Position numbers and translations under genes: made by a program. Below are positions 33,790-43,178 of a stretch of DNA of 64,000 nt, piece by piece. Position 1 is the stretch's first letter. Every line of letters starts with the position of its first letter. The stretch is from positions 1,116,001 to 1,180,000 of the forward strand of contig NZ_UYJA01000001.1 of the NCBI RefSeq assembly GCF_900618535.1, given 5' to 3'. This DNA is from Pseudomonas bubulae (GTDB taxonomy: Bacteria; Pseudomonadota; Gammaproteobacteria; Pseudomonadales; Pseudomonadaceae). The notes beneath the pieces were generated by a model, which saw only the letters and a list, made by a program, of their open reading frames with translations, had not been told where the DNA came from and searched no databases.

Positions 33790-34989
33790 ATGTCCAAAAA
33801 ATCCCGTTCAAAACTCTGGTTCCTGGTTCACAGCTGGATGACCCTGCCCATCTGGTTCTTTGTGCTGATTGTCTGCGTGACCGGCACGCTGGCTGTGGTC
33901 AGTCAGGAGATCGTCTGGCTAGCCACCCCCGAGGCCCGTGCCACACAACCGGCCGATGATGCACCCCTGCTGACTTACGAGCAGGTACTGAGCGCCATTC
34001 ACAAGGCCGAACCGACGCTGGCCGTACAGTCGATCAGCCGCCCGGACGAGTCGCACTTTGCCCTGGTGGCCAGCGTGGTGTACCCGGACGGCCGCTCGCC
34101 ATCGTTGTATATCAGTCCCTATACCGGAGTGATCCAGGGCGAAAGCCCCAGCTTTGACTTCAAGGCCTTTACCCGCGCCCTCCACGGCTGGTGGCTGGTG
34201 CCCTTTACCAACGGCTATAGCTGGGGCTGGTACCTGGTGTCATTCCTCGGCCTGCCGCTGCTGGCATCGCTGATCACCGGGCTGGTGGTCTACAAGAAGT
34301 TCTGGAAAGGCTTTTTCAAGCCCAACCTGCGTTTCAAACACGGGGCGCGGATTTTTTGGGGGGATTTTCATCGCCTGTGCGGCATCTGGTCGATCTGGTT
34401 TATTGCAGTGATTTCCATCACCGGTCTGTGGTTCCTGATCCAGGCTTTCATGTTCGATAACCAGATCTCCATCTCGACCGCAGGCAACCCGCCGGTTGTG
34501 GCCCGCCAGGATGTGCCGCTTATGCCGGACGGCAAGCCAGCACCGCAGATCAGCCTCGATCAGGCGGTCAAGATTGCCGCCGACAACATCCCGGGGCTGG
34601 AAGCCAGCTTTGTCAGCCTGCCGAGCAATGCCTACGGGCATATCGAGGTGGGCGGCCCGGGCTGGTACCCGCTGCTGTTCCAGACTGCCGACATCAACCC
34701 GTACAACGGCGCAATCGAAGGCTCACGGATGATTGCCGACCGCTCCGGACTGGAGCTGGTGACCGAGTCCATGCGCCCGCTGCACACCGGCGATTTTGGC
34801 GGGTTGTGGGTCAAGCTGATCTGGTTCTTCTTCGGCCTGATTCTCAGCATGATGGTGTTGAGCGGCCTGTTGATCTGGACCAAACGTACGGCCCTGGCCA
34901 CCGCCAATGCCCTCAAACGCAGCGAAATACCCCGGCGGGCAGCCGCCGTCTCGGCGCATAAACCACAGCACGAAGAGGCCAATGTATGA
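33790..34989 (+). CDS. PepSY-associated inner-membrane protein (PiuB-like)
   Basis: This 399-residue protein has four membrane helices (WMTLPIWFFVLIVCVTGTLA first) and PepSY domains, the layout of PiuB/FegB-like proteins that reduce or process ferric-siderophore or metal complexes. Conserved His residues in or near helices (LHGWWLVPF, RLCGIWSIWF) could bind haem or metal. I chose the ATG at 33790, as the frame three codons earlier lacks a site. It leads an eight-gene operon; its stop overlaps the next start as ATGA. Confidence 0.75.
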   Translation: MSKKSRSKLWFLVHSWMTLPIWFFVLIVCVTGTLAVVSQEIVWLATPEARATQPADDAPLLTYEQVLSAIHKAEPTLAVQSISRPDESHFALVASVVYPDGRSPSLYISPYTGVIQGESPSFDFKAFTRALHGWWLVPFTNGYSWGWYLVSFLGLPLLASLITGLVVYKKFWKGFFKPNLRFKHGARIFWGDFHRLCGIWSIWFIAVISITGLWFLIQAFMFDNQISISTAGNPPVVARQDVPLMPDGKPAPQISLDQAVKIAADNIPGLEASFVSLPSNAYGHIEVGGPGWYPLLFQTADINPYNGAIEGSRMIADRSGLELVTESMRPLHTGDFGGLWVKLIWFFFGLILSMMVLSGLLIWTKRTALATANALKRSEIPRRAAAVSAHKPQHEEANV

Positions 34990-35525
34990 GTAAGGCAGCG
35001 GCTGCACAGCCTGCGTCCACCCTGAGCCGGCTGTGGCACAAATGGCGCTTTCACATCAATGTCCTGCTGTTACTGGTGCCGCTGGGCTTTATGCCCAAGT
35101 ACTTTGCCGACGCTTCCCTGTTTCGCGGCGACAGCGGCCTGGGCGAGCGCGACATCGGCACCGTGCAGGTCGGCCCCTGGAGCCTGCAACTGGCCGAGTT
35201 GCGCAACGAGGCCCCGCGCCCCGATGGCCCGGCAGGTTATATGAAAAGTTTTAACGCGGCCCTGTGTGACACCTGCATCGATCAGGTCAAGGCCGCCTAC
35301 CTGCGTATCGGCAAACCGCGCAGCCTGCGCGCCGCCGGGGTGATTTTCTTCGGCACGCCTTATCGCATGGGCGCCACCCTGCCCATCCCGGAACGCACCA
35401 AGGCCGATGCCGAGCTGTGGATCACCCTCGAAGGGTGGGACGGCTCCATGCACCAGGCCGCCATTCCCCTGAGCCAGGCCTCACCGGCAACCCTCGCCTG
35501 GCTGGCCCAACGAGGAGCGAAATAA
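34986..35525 (+). CDS. Membrane-anchored accessory protein of the metal operon (179 aa)
   Basis: This protein has one N-terminal membrane helix (FHINVLLLLVPLGFMPKYFA) with the rest outside. It contains CDTCIDQVK (CxxC) and many Gly/Pro residues; CxxC could bind metal or form a disulfide. I do not recognise the family. The start overlaps the PepSY gene's stop by four bases and the stop codon ends at the next gene's ATG, so it is coupled on both sides. Confidence 0.6.
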   Translation: MSKAAAAQPASTLSRLWHKWRFHINVLLLLVPLGFMPKYFADASLFRGDSGLGERDIGTVQVGPWSLQLAELRNEAPRPDGPAGYMKSFNAALCDTCIDQVKAAYLRIGKPRSLRAAGVIFFGTPYRMGATLPIPERTKADAELWITLEGWDGSMHQAAIPLSQASPATLAWLAQRGAK

Positions 35526-35860
35526 TGCATGCGCGCCTGTTTAAAACACCTGCCCTGGCAACGGCCCTGATCGCCTTGATCGGCGTTTGCAGCCAGGCAC
35601 AGGCCCACAACCCGATGTGCGAATGCAAGGCCATTGAAGACGGACAAATCCGCTGCACCGGCGGGTTTTCTGATGGCAGCGGCGCACCGGGGGTGACCCT
35701 GGACGTGATCGGCTACGACGAAACCATCCTGGTACCCGGCAAGCTGGGGGCCGATTCGACCCTGACCTTCAAACGTCCGGATGCCGAGTTTTATGTGCTC
35801 TTCGACGCCGGCCCTGGGCATATCGTTGAAATCGACCAAGCCGATATCGAGGCCCCATGA
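35525..35860 (+). CDS. Secreted Cys-rich accessory protein of the metal operon (111 aa)
   Basis: A Sec signal peptide (TPALATALIALIGVCSQAQA) is followed by a small beta-rich domain with MCECKAIEDGQIRC near its start, so it is periplasmic with possible disulfides or metal binding. The stretch GYDETILVPGKLGADSTL looks like an Ig-like or transthyretin-like beta sandwich. Function unknown; it is coupled to both neighbours by overlapping start/stop codons. Confidence 0.6.
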   Translation: MHARLFKTPALATALIALIGVCSQAQAHNPMCECKAIEDGQIRCTGGFSDGSGAPGVTLDVIGYDETILVPGKLGADSTLTFKRPDAEFYVLFDAGPGHIVEIDQADIEAP

Positions 35861-36411
35861 GTACTCAAGTCGTACGCCCGGCCGGGGCGGGGCATGAAAC
35901 CCTGTATGTGCTGCTGTTGTGCCTGCTGATTGTGACCGTGGCCGGCTCGGTGGTGGCCTGGCGTCATGAATCCAGCGAGGTGACGTCGGTGGCGGCCCAT
36001 CAGCTGGATGCGCGCCGCGACCTGAATGCCGCCGAACAAGGGATCTATGCCGACCTGCGGGTCACCCTGGACGAAATCCTGCTGCTGCGCGAAGAGTCCG
36101 CCGCCCTGCCCCAACCCGCGCAACTGGCCGAAGAAGGCTTCGCGCCCTTTGCCCAAGACGCCAGTTCGGTGAGCCGTGGCAACCACGCCTGGCAGTTGCT
36201 CGGCGAGCAGGCGTACCTGGGCCTGAGCCCCAGCCCTGAAGTGGCAGGCTCGTTTCTGCTGCGCATTGGCGACCAACCGGACGTGTGGCTTAACCGCAAT
36301 CCCGGCGCCAGTGTCCCTGCCGACCTTGACGATGCCGCCCTCAACCAGAGTGGCTGGCAACAAGTGATCGCGCAATTCGATGCCGGGGTTACCCGTCAGC
36401 ACCGCCACTGA
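35857..36411 (+). CDS. DUF6162-like membrane-anchored protein of the metal operon
   Basis: A 184-residue protein with one N-terminal helix (LYVLLLCLLIVTVAGSVVAW) and a helical periplasmic part (HQLDARRDLNAAEQGIYADL). It resembles the DUF6162 proteins found beside Pseudomonas metal ABC transporters, from memory. The role is unknown. The start overlaps the previous stop by four bases; the first substrate-binding protein gene follows after a 34-bp gap. Confidence 0.6.
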   Translation: MSTQVVRPAGAGHETLYVLLLCLLIVTVAGSVVAWRHESSEVTSVAAHQLDARRDLNAAEQGIYADLRVTLDEILLLREESAALPQPAQLAEEGFAPFAQDASSVSRGNHAWQLLGEQAYLGLSPSPEVAGSFLLRIGDQPDVWLNRNPGASVPADLDDAALNQSGWQQVIAQFDAGVTRQHRH

Positions 36412-36445
36412 ACCCACCGCTTGCCCTGAGAGAAGACTGCTCGCC

Positions 36446-37387
36446 ATGTCGATTTCATCTGTATTGCGCCGCCGCACCCTGTTGCTGGCCAGCCTGTTCG
36501 CCCTTTGCCTGTCTCCCCTGGTCAGCGCCGACACCGCGCCCGCGCCCCTGGCCAAGCCGCTGCGTATCGGCATCACCCTGCACCCTTACTACAGCTATGT
36601 AAAAAACATCGTCGGTGACAGGGCTGAAGTGGTGCCGCTGATTCCGGCCGGGTTCAACCCGCACGCCTACGAGCCCCGCGCTGAAGACATCAAGCGCATC
36701 GGCACCCTGGATGTCATCGTGCTCAATGGTGTGGGCCATGATGACTTCGCCGATCGCATGATCGAGGCCAGCGAAAAACCGCAGATCCCGGTGATCGAGG
36801 CCAACCAGAACGTACCGCTGCTGGCCGCCACAGGTAACGCGGCACGGGGTGCAGGCAAGGTGGTCAACCCGCATACCTTTCTGTCCATCAGCGCCTCGAT
36901 CGCTCAGGTCAACAACATTGCCCGTGAACTGGGCAAGCTCGACCCGGCCAACGCCAAGGCTTACACCGCCAATGCCCGCGCCTACGGCAAACGCCTGCGC
37001 CAGATGCGCGCAGATGCCCTGGCCAAGCTGACCCAGGCACCCAATGCCGACCTGCGCGTAGCCACGGTGCACGCGGCTTACGACTATCTGCTGCGCGAGT
37101 TTGGCCTGGAAGTGACGGCTGTGGTTGAACCTGCCCACGGTATCGAGCCCAGCCCCAGCCAGTTGAAGAAAACCATCGACCAATTGCGCGAACTGGATGT
37201 GAAGGTGATCTTCTCCGAGATGGATTTCCCGTCCACTTACGTCGACACCATTCAGCGCGAGTCAGGGGTCAGGCTGTACCCGCTGTCGCACATTTCCTAC
37301 GGTGACTACAGCGCCGACAAGTACGAAAAAGAAATGACCGGCAACCTCAATACCGTGGTCCGGGCAATCCAGGAGGCCGGCGCATGA
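36446..37387 (+). CDS. Metal ABC transporter substrate-binding protein (ZnuA/TroA-like)
   Basis: This 313-residue periplasmic protein of the cluster-9 group binds Zn2+ or Mn2+ for import. A signal peptide (TLLLASLFALCLSPLVSA) is followed by the expected ligand set: His in FNPHAYEPR, His in VNPHTFLSI, His in TVHAAYDYL and Asp/Glu in FSEMDFPSTY. It lacks the His-rich loop of typical ZnuA, so iron, manganese or zinc remain possible. It precedes the ATPase (4-bp overlap) and permease, and a second, diverged binding protein closes the operon. Confidence 0.85.
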   Translation: MSISSVLRRRTLLLASLFALCLSPLVSADTAPAPLAKPLRIGITLHPYYSYVKNIVGDRAEVVPLIPAGFNPHAYEPRAEDIKRIGTLDVIVLNGVGHDDFADRMIEASEKPQIPVIEANQNVPLLAATGNAARGAGKVVNPHTFLSISASIAQVNNIARELGKLDPANAKAYTANARAYGKRLRQMRADALAKLTQAPNADLRVATVHAAYDYLLREFGLEVTAVVEPAHGIEPSPSQLKKTIDQLRELDVKVIFSEMDFPSTYVDTIQRESGVRLYPLSHISYGDYSADKYEKEMTGNLNTVVRAIQEAGA

Positions 37388-38139
37388 CCGCCGCCGAACG
37401 CCTCTGCGTCACGGCCTGCGGGCCGGGGGTCGAATTTGACCAGGTGTCGCTGACCCTGGGGCGCACGCCCATTCTCGATCATGTCAGCTTCAGCATCCGC
37501 CCCGGCAGTGTGCATGCCCTGGTAGGGCCCAACGGCGGCGGTAAAAGTTCGCTGATCAAGACGCTATTGGGGCAAATGCCCCATCAGGGTCGCCTGTGCC
37601 TGAACTGGCCCGGTGAGCCGGGGCTAATCGGTTATGTGCCCCAGGCACTGGAATTCGACCGTGGCCTGCCGATGACCGTCGATGACTTTATGGCCGCCAT
37701 GTGCCAGCGTCGCCCGGCCTTTATGGGGTTGTCGCGCAAGGTCGCCCCGGCCATCGGCGAAGCGCTGGAACGGGTGGGCATGCAAGACAAACGCAAGCGG
37801 CGCATGGGCGCGCTGTCCGGTGGTGAACGCCAGCGGGTGCTGCTGGCCCAGGGGCTGATCCCGGCACCGCAATTGCTGGTGCTGGATGAACCCATGTCGG
37901 CCCTGGACGAAGCCGGTGCCCAGGTGTTTGAACGACTGCTGACGGACTGGCGCCGGGCAGGGGTCACGGTGGTGTGGATCGAACACGACCTGGCCGCCGT
38001 CAAGCGCTTGGCCGAGCGTGTCACCGGGCTCAACCGCCAGGTGCTGTTCGACGGGGCTCCGGAACAAACCCTGAGCCCGGAACGTTTGCTCACGCTATTT
38101 TCGACCCATCCCAAGGCTCACGGGAGCGCCCTTTCATGA
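37384..38139 (+). CDS. Metal ABC transporter ATP-binding protein (ZnuC-like)
   Basis: This 251-residue ATPase drives the metal importer. Walker A is GPNGGGKSS, the signature is LSGGERQRV and Walker B is LLVLDEPMSALDE, all intact. It is coupled to the binding protein upstream (4-bp overlap) and to the permease downstream (4-bp overlap). The order SBP-ATPase-permease-SBP is not the usual one for znu, where the permease follows the ATPase and only one SBP is present. Confidence 0.9.
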   Translation: MTAAERLCVTACGPGVEFDQVSLTLGRTPILDHVSFSIRPGSVHALVGPNGGGKSSLIKTLLGQMPHQGRLCLNWPGEPGLIGYVPQALEFDRGLPMTVDDFMAAMCQRRPAFMGLSRKVAPAIGEALERVGMQDKRKRRMGALSGGERQRVLLAQGLIPAPQLLVLDEPMSALDEAGAQVFERLLTDWRRAGVTVVWIEHDLAAVKRLAERVTGLNRQVLFDGAPEQTLSPERLLTLFSTHPKAHGSALS

Positions 38140-39035
38140 GTTACGAAGCCTTCCGCTTGCTAGTCCAGGGCTGGGCGTCTGCCGGTTATCTGCCAGAAGT
38201 ACTGGCGTATGGCTTTGTGGTCAACGCCCTGCTCGCAGGCTTGCTGATCGGCCCCGTGCTGGGTGGCCTGGGCACCCTGGTAGTGGTCAAGCGTTTTGCG
38301 TTTTTTTCCGAGGCCGTGGGCCATGCCGCACTGACCGGCGTGGCCATCGGCATCCTGCTCGGCGAACCCTACACCGGCCCCTATGGCAGCCTGTTCGGCT
38401 ACTGCCTGCTGTTCGGGATTTCGCTCAACTACCTGCGCAACCGCACCGGGCTGGCACCGGATACGCTGATCGGAGTGTTCCTCTCGGTGTCGCTGGCCCT
38501 GGGCGCGAGCCTGCTGCTGATTCTGGCCGGCAAGATCAACGTGCACATCCTCGAAAACGTGCTGTTCGGTTCGGTATTGACGGTCAACGGTAACGACCTG
38601 CTGGTACTGGCCGTGGTCGGCGCGCTGGTGCTGGGCCTCAGCTTGCCGCTGTACAACCGCATCATGCTGGCCAGCTTCAACCCGCAACTGGCCGCTGTAC
38701 GCGGGGTGGCCGTGAAGGCGCTGGACTACCTGTTCGTGATTCTGGTGACGCTGATCACCGTCGCCGCCGTTAAAGTTATCGGCGCGATTCTGGTCGGCGC
38801 CCTGCTGGTAATTCCTGCGGCGGCGGCACGATTGCTCAGCCAGTCGCTGAAAGGGTTTTTCTGGATCTCGGTGCTGATCGCCACCGTCAGCACCCTGTGC
38901 GGCATTCTGCTGCCCATCGTGTTTGACCTGCCGATCCCGTCCGGTGCCGCGATCATTCTGATGGCCGGCATCGCCTTCGCCCTCGCCGCCATCGCCCGTG
39001 GCGTGGTGCCCAGCCTGAAAGGGAATATTGGATAA
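38136..39035 (+). CDS. Metal ABC transporter permease (ZnuB-like)
   Basis: This 299-residue permease of the ABC-3 family has about nine membrane helices (ALLAGLLIGPVLGGLGTLVV first) and the coupling segment near VKRFAFFSEAVGHAALTGV, where the ATPase docks. It moves the metal delivered by the binding protein. The ATG at 38136 overlaps the ATPase stop. The next gene begins directly after its stop codon. Confidence 0.9.
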   Translation: MSYEAFRLLVQGWASAGYLPEVLAYGFVVNALLAGLLIGPVLGGLGTLVVVKRFAFFSEAVGHAALTGVAIGILLGEPYTGPYGSLFGYCLLFGISLNYLRNRTGLAPDTLIGVFLSVSLALGASLLLILAGKINVHILENVLFGSVLTVNGNDLLVLAVVGALVLGLSLPLYNRIMLASFNPQLAAVRGVAVKALDYLFVILVTLITVAAVKVIGAILVGALLVIPAAAARLLSQSLKGFFWISVLIATVSTLCGILLPIVFDLPIPSGAAIILMAGIAFALAAIARGVVPSLKGNIG

Positions 39036-39923
39036 ATGTTCACTCTGCGCAAACTGACCCTCGCCCTGGCCCTCACCGGCCTGTTGAGCACCCCGGTGCT
39101 GGCCGAAACCACCGTACTGGCCAGCCTGCCGATTACCTTTGGGTTGAGCGAACTGCTGCTCAAGGACAGCGGCGTGAAACTGCAACGGGCAGCACCGGCC
39201 AACCTGCCGGGCAGCCGCCAGAGTGCCTATTTCAGCAGCCGTGGTGCCCCGGCCCTGCACTCGCTGGCCACAAAAGCCGATGCGGTGATCGGCCTGCGCT
39301 CCGTGTGGAGCGACGATCCGCTATACCCGATGGCGCGGCGCAGCAATATCCGCATTGTTGAAGTGGACGCGGCGCGGCCGGTGGACGGCAGCCTGCCGGG
39401 CATTGCCGTGCAACCAGGTGTTCATGTCGATGGCCTCAATAGCCAACCGTGGCTGACCAGCAACAATATGGGGCGCATGGCGGATGTGATCGCTGCCGAT
39501 CTGGTGCGTTTGGCACCGGATGCCAAGCCGCAGATCGAAGCCAATCTGGCGAGCCTCAAGCAGCGCCTGCTCAAGCTCAGCGCCGACAGCGAAGCGCAGT
39601 TGGCCCAGGCGGACAACTTGAGTGTGGTGAGCCTGTCCGACCGATTGGATTACCTGATTGGCGGGTTGAATCTGGAGCGGGTCGAGGTCAATCACAAGGG
39701 TGATGAAACCTGGACACCGGAATCACTGCAAGGGTTGACCCAAACCCTGAAAAACAATGAAGTGGCGTTGGTGCTGGACCATCGCCAGCCTTCAGCCGAG
39801 GTACAAAAAGCCATTGCCGAGGGTGGCAGCAAGCTGGTGGTAATCGGTGCCGATGGCACCGATCCCGTGACTGAGTTGCAGGGCAACTTTGAAGCGATCA
39901 TCAAGGCACTGAATAAGGATTGA
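39036..39923 (+). CDS. Second, diverged metal-type substrate-binding protein
   Basis: This 295-residue secreted protein has a signal peptide (TLALALTGLLSTPVLA) and the size and helical backbone of the cluster-9 family. The ligand histidines are gone: NLPGSRQSAYFSSR stands where FNPHAY-type motifs lie, SQPWLTSNNM where NPHTFL lies, and SLSDRLDYL where TVHAAYDYL lies. It may bind a metal-chelate complex, act as a chaperone for the first SBP, or be regulatory. It closes the operon, with a palindromic repeat 13 bases after the stop. Confidence 0.75.
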   Translation: MFTLRKLTLALALTGLLSTPVLAETTVLASLPITFGLSELLLKDSGVKLQRAAPANLPGSRQSAYFSSRGAPALHSLATKADAVIGLRSVWSDDPLYPMARRSNIRIVEVDAARPVDGSLPGIAVQPGVHVDGLNSQPWLTSNNMGRMADVIAADLVRLAPDAKPQIEANLASLKQRLLKLSADSEAQLAQADNLSVVSLSDRLDYLIGGLNLERVEVNHKGDETWTPESLQGLTQTLKNNEVALVLDHRQPSAEVQKAIAEGGSKLVVIGADGTDPVTELQGNFEAIIKALNKD

Positions 39924-39935
39924 ACGCCACGTACC

Positions 39936-40080
39936 GTAGCAGCTGCCGAAGGAACGAGGCTGCGTTCGGGTGCGCAGCGCCCGTAAAACCTGAATCCGGC
40001 ACTTGTCTGACACACCGCTGTATCCGGTTTTACGACGGCTGCGCCGCCGAACGCAGCCTCGTTCCTCCGGCAGCTGCTAC
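39936..40080. repeat. GTAGCAGCTGCC-family palindromic repeat
   Basis: A 145-bp imperfect palindrome between the metal operon and lipA. The convergent lipA stop codon (40077-40079) lies inside its right arm. Confidence 0.85.
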
Positions 40081-41048
40081 AAGGTGTTAAGTACCTGCTT
40101 GTCGGCATGATAGGAGGAGCGCACCAACGGCCCCGAGGCGACGTTTTTGAAGCCCATGCGCAACCCTTCTTCGGCAAACCAGGCGAAGGTGTCAGGGTGC
40201 ACAAACCTCTGTACCGCCAGGTGGCTGCGCGAAGGTTGCAGGTACTGGCCCAGGGTCAGCATGTCGACCTCATGCTCGCGCATGCACCGCATCACTTCGA
40301 TCACCTCTTCGTCCGTCTCGCCCAGCCCCAGCATCAGTCCCGACTTCGTCGGTACATGGGGCACCCGGTGTTTGAAGTTCTGCAGCAAATCCAGTGACCA
40401 CCCGAAATCCGACCCCGGGCGTGCGGCTTTATACAGTCGCGGTACGGTTTCCAGGTTGTGGTTGAACACATCGGGGGGCTCCTGCGCAGTGATCGCCAGC
40501 GCCACATCCATGCGCCCGCGATAGTCGGGCACCAGGGTTTCCAGTTGCACACCGGGCGACAGCTTGCGGATTTCACGCAGGCAATCGACAAAGTGCTGCG
40601 CGCCGCCGTCGCGCAAGTCATCACGGTCCACCGAAGTGATCACCACATACTTGAGGCCCAGGTCGGCAATGGCAATCGCCAGGTTTTTCGGCTCGTCCCT
40701 GTCCAGAGGTTTGGGCCGGCCGTGCCCCACGTCGCAGAACGGGCAGCGCCGGGTGCAGATATCACCCATGATCATAAAGGTCGCAGTACCGCCCGAAAAA
40801 CACTCGCCCAGGTTTGGACAGGCCGCTTCTTCGCACACACTGTGCAGCTTGTGCTTACGCAGCAGCGCCTTGACCCGTGCCACCTCGGGCGAGGTGGCAA
40901 TGGGCACGCGGATCCACTCTGGCTTGCGCGGGATTTCTTCGGTGGGCAGGATCTTCACCGGGATACGCGCCACCTTCTCGGCTCCCCGCAGTTTTACCCC
41001 GGTCTGCAAGGGCTGCGGGCGGCTGGTAACAGGCAATGGTGCATTCAT
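40077..41048 (-). CDS. lipA: Lipoyl synthase (glycine-module copy)
   Basis: This 323-residue radical-SAM enzyme inserts two sulfurs into octanoyl groups on lipoyl carrier proteins such as GcvH. The SAM cluster motif is [10 protein letters not shown] and the auxiliary cluster is [13 protein letters not shown]; the substrate loop VRSSYHADK ends the protein. The ATG at 41048 gives the normal length. It lies 25 bp after glyA in a gcvH-glyA-lipA operon, a position away from the usual lipB partner, so it is probably a second, glycine-dedicated copy. The usual copy is not in the window. Confidence 0.95.
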   Translation of the reverse strand: MNAPLPVTSRPQPLQTGVKLRGAEKVARIPVKILPTEEIPRKPEWIRVPIATSPEVARVKALLRKHKLHSVCEEAACPNLGECFSGGTATFMIMGDICTRRCPFCDVGHGRPKPLDRDEPKNLAIAIADLGLKYVVITSVDRDDLRDGGAQHFVDCLREIRKLSPGVQLETLVPDYRGRMDVALAITAQEPPDVFNHNLETVPRLYKAARPGSDFGWSLDLLQNFKHRVPHVPTKSGLMLGLGETDEEVIEVMRCMREHEVDMLTLGQYLQPSRSHLAVQRFVHPDTFAWFAEEGLRMGFKNVASGPLVRSSYHADKQVLNTL

Positions 41049-41073
41049 GGCTTGGCTCCACACGGGTATGCAT

Positions 41074-42327
41074 TCAGGCCGAATACACTGGAAACAGTGC
41101 GCACAGCTCACCGACCTGACGGGCAACCCGGGCCTCGATCGCCGCATCGCCCGGATGGTCGAGGATGTCGCAGATCCAGGTGGCCAGCGCACGGCACTCG
41201 GGAATCTGCATGCCACGGGTGGTCACCGCCGGGGTGCCGATACGCAGGCCCGAGGTCACGAACGGTGACTGCGGATCGTTGGGCACAGCGTTTTTGTTGA
41301 CAGTGATATGGGCACGGCCCAGTGCTGCGTCGGCATCCTTGCCGGTAATGCCCTGGCGGATCAGGCTGACCAGAAACAGGTGGTTGTCGGTGCCGCCGGA
41401 AACCACGTCATAGCCGCGCTGCCTGAACGCTTCAGCCATGGCCTGGGCATTCTTGATCACCTGGAACTGGTAGTCCCTGAAGCCTGGCTCCAGCGCCTCC
41501 TTGAAGCACACCGCCTTGGCAGCGATTACATGCATCAGAGGGCCGCCCTGCCCGCCGGGGAATACTGCCGAGTTGAGTTTTTTCTCCAGATCGGCATCAG
41601 CCCTGGCCAGAATCAGCCCGCCCCGCGGCCCGCGCAGGGTCTTGTGGGTGGTGGTGGTGACCACATCGGCGTAAGGCAGCGGGTTGGGGTACAAACCGAC
41701 CGCCACCAGCCCGGCGACATGGGCCATGTCCACAAACAGATACGCCCCGACCTTGTCGGCAATGGCACGAAAACGCGGGAAATCCAGGGTCTTGGAGTAG
41801 GCCGAGAACCCGGCCACGATCATTTTGGGCCGATGCTCCAGGGCCAGGCGTTCGACCTCGTCATAGTCGATCAGGCCATTGGCGTCGGTGCCGTATTGCA
41901 CCGCGTTGTACAGTTTGCCCGATGAACTGACTTTGGCTCCATGAGTCAGGTGGCCGCCGTGAGCCAGGCTCATGCCCAGAAGAGTGTCGCCTGCTTGCAG
42001 CAACGCCAGGTACACCGCCGCGTTGGCTTGTGAGCCGGAGTGCGGCTGGACGTTGGCATAGCCTGCGCCGAATAGTTGTTTGGCGCGATCGATGGCCAGT
42101 TGTTCGACCACATCCACGTGCTCACAGCCGCCGTAATAACGCTTGCCCGGGTAGCCTTCGGCGTATTTGTTGGTCAGCTCGGTGCCCTGGGCCTGCATTA
42201 CTTGCGGGCTGGTGTAGTTCTCCGAGGCGATCAGCTCGATATGCTCTTCCTGACGTTGCGCCTCGCGGGTAATGGCGTCGAACAGGGCGGGGTCGAAATC
42301 GGACAGGGTCAGGCTTTTATGGAACAT
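41074..42327 (-). CDS. glyA: Serine hydroxymethyltransferase
   Basis: This 417-residue PLP enzyme interconverts serine and glycine, passing the one-carbon unit to tetrahydrofolate. The PLP-lysine motif is [16 protein letters not shown], and the opening ending in [12 protein letters not shown] is typical. The start at 42327 has AAGGA upstream. It is the middle gene of gcvH-glyA-lipA, 49 bp after gcvH and 25 bp before lipA, all under the sigma-54 promoter upstream of gcvH. Codon use is normal for the window. Confidence 0.95.
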   Translation of the reverse strand: MFHKSLTLSDFDPALFDAITREAQRQEEHIELIASENYTSPQVMQAQGTELTNKYAEGYPGKRYYGGCEHVDVVEQLAIDRAKQLFGAGYANVQPHSGSQANAAVYLALLQAGDTLLGMSLAHGGHLTHGAKVSSSGKLYNAVQYGTDANGLIDYDEVERLALEHRPKMIVAGFSAYSKTLDFPRFRAIADKVGAYLFVDMAHVAGLVAVGLYPNPLPYADVVTTTTHKTLRGPRGGLILARADADLEKKLNSAVFPGGQGGPLMHVIAAKAVCFKEALEPGFRDYQFQVIKNAQAMAEAFRQRGYDVVSGGTDNHLFLVSLIRQGITGKDADAALGRAHITVNKNAVPNDPQSPFVTSGLRIGTPAVTTRGMQIPECRALATWICDILDHPGDAAIEARVARQVGELCALFPVYSA

Positions 42328-42376
42328 GAGGGATTTCCTTTTTATTAGAGATTCAAGCAATGCCTGCGCGGCGATA

Positions 42377-42754
42377 TCAGCCGTTTTCGGCAACAAAGGC
42401 GTCATAGGCCTGCTGGTCGAGCAGATCGTTGAAAGCCGACATGTCTTCGATGCAAATACGAAAGAACCAGCCTTCGCCCATGGGTGAGGCATTGACCAGT
42501 GCCGGGTCATCGGCCAGAGCCTGGTTAACGGCCACCACCTCTCCGGTGAGCGGCATGGTGATAGTGCTGGCTGCCTTGACCGACTCCAGCACGGCCACTT
42601 CGTGACCTGCCTCGAACGCCCCCAGCTCGGGTACCTGCACAAACACCACATCACCCAGTGCCTGCTGGGCAAAGTCGGTAATGCCAACGGTCAAATGGCC
42701 CGATGCTTCCAGGCGCAGCCATTCGTGTTCAGGAGTAAAACGCAGAGTGCTCAT
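42377..42754 (-). CDS. gcvH: Glycine cleavage system H protein
   Basis: This 125-residue lipoyl carrier moves the aminomethyl group between the P and T proteins of glycine cleavage. The lipoylated lysine lies in the motif ESVKAAST, in the usual surroundings. I chose the ATG at 42754, the normal family start; the frame extends upstream into the promoter. It is first in the operon gcvH-glyA-lipA behind a sigma-54 promoter. gcvP and gcvT, the partners it needs, are not next to it and not in the window. Confidence 0.93.
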   Translation of the reverse strand: MSTLRFTPEHEWLRLEASGHLTVGITDFAQQALGDVVFVQVPELGAFEAGHEVAVLESVKAASTITMPLTGEVVAVNQALADDPALVNASPMGEGWFFRICIEDMSAFNDLLDQQAYDAFVAENG

Positions 42755-42817
42755 GGACTTTTCTCTTGTTATCAATGTGTCCTGGTGCAGGACGAACAGG
42801 CGCAACTGACAGGACAA

Positions 42818-42835
42818 GAGCAAAGGCGATGCCAA
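42818..42835 (-). promoter_or_regulatory. Sigma-54 promoter of gcvH-glyA-lipA
   Basis: TTGGCATCGCCTTTGCT has GG and GC twelve bases apart, as in the -24/-12 consensus TGGCAC-N5-TTGC. Transcription would start near 42808, about 54 bases before the gcvH ATG. Confidence 0.8.
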
Positions 42836-42972
42836 GTTTTAAAAAACCTTTAAAATCAATAACTTAAATAAAAATGAACGCATTGTGACGAAAGCAGTGG
42901 AGTGAAACTGCTCCAGCTCTGGAGAGGGTCTGGCGGGTTGATCCCGCAAGGGCGGGGTCAGGATGGGTACGG

Positions 42973-42994
42973 AGCGAAATCATTCCACTGGAGC
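42973..42994. promoter_or_regulatory. Candidate GcsR enhancer site upstream of gcvH
   Basis: AGCGAAATCATTCCACTGGA and its continuation GC match, at 17 of 22 positions, the stretch at 46440-46461 upstream of cycA. It lies about 150 bp from the sigma-54 promoter, the usual distance for an enhancer. Further GGAGTGAAACTGCTCC-like motifs nearby may be additional sites. Confidence 0.5.
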
Positions 42995-43079
42995 AGAATC
43001 ACACCACTCGAACCAACGTACGCTGCGCGCACTGAATGCAGCCGCTGAGGAGCTCAGCGGCTACAGGAAAAACTGCAAC

Positions 43080-43132
43080 TGTGGGAGCGAGCCTGCTCGC
43101 GAAGGTCGTTCGCGAGCAGGCTCGCTCCCACA
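43080..43132. repeat. REP doublet
   Basis: TGTGGGAGCGAGCCTGCTCG and its reverse complement form a close hairpin (43080-43132) in the long space between gcsR and gcvH. A variant of the main REP family with GAGCC in place of GGGCT. Confidence 0.9.
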
Positions 43133-43178
43133 ATAGGGCTTGATCTCCAACAGAGTATCTACAGTTCAGCGGTGCGGG

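Noticed and set aside
38160..39260. A 366-residue minus-strand frame
   Set aside because: It is antisense to the permease and second binding-protein genes and extremely rich in Gln and Arg; no ribosome-binding site.
42328..42376. Remnant of gcvP or gcvT between gcvH and glyA
   Set aside because: The gap is only 49 bp and holds a ribosome-binding site; no gene remnant is visible.
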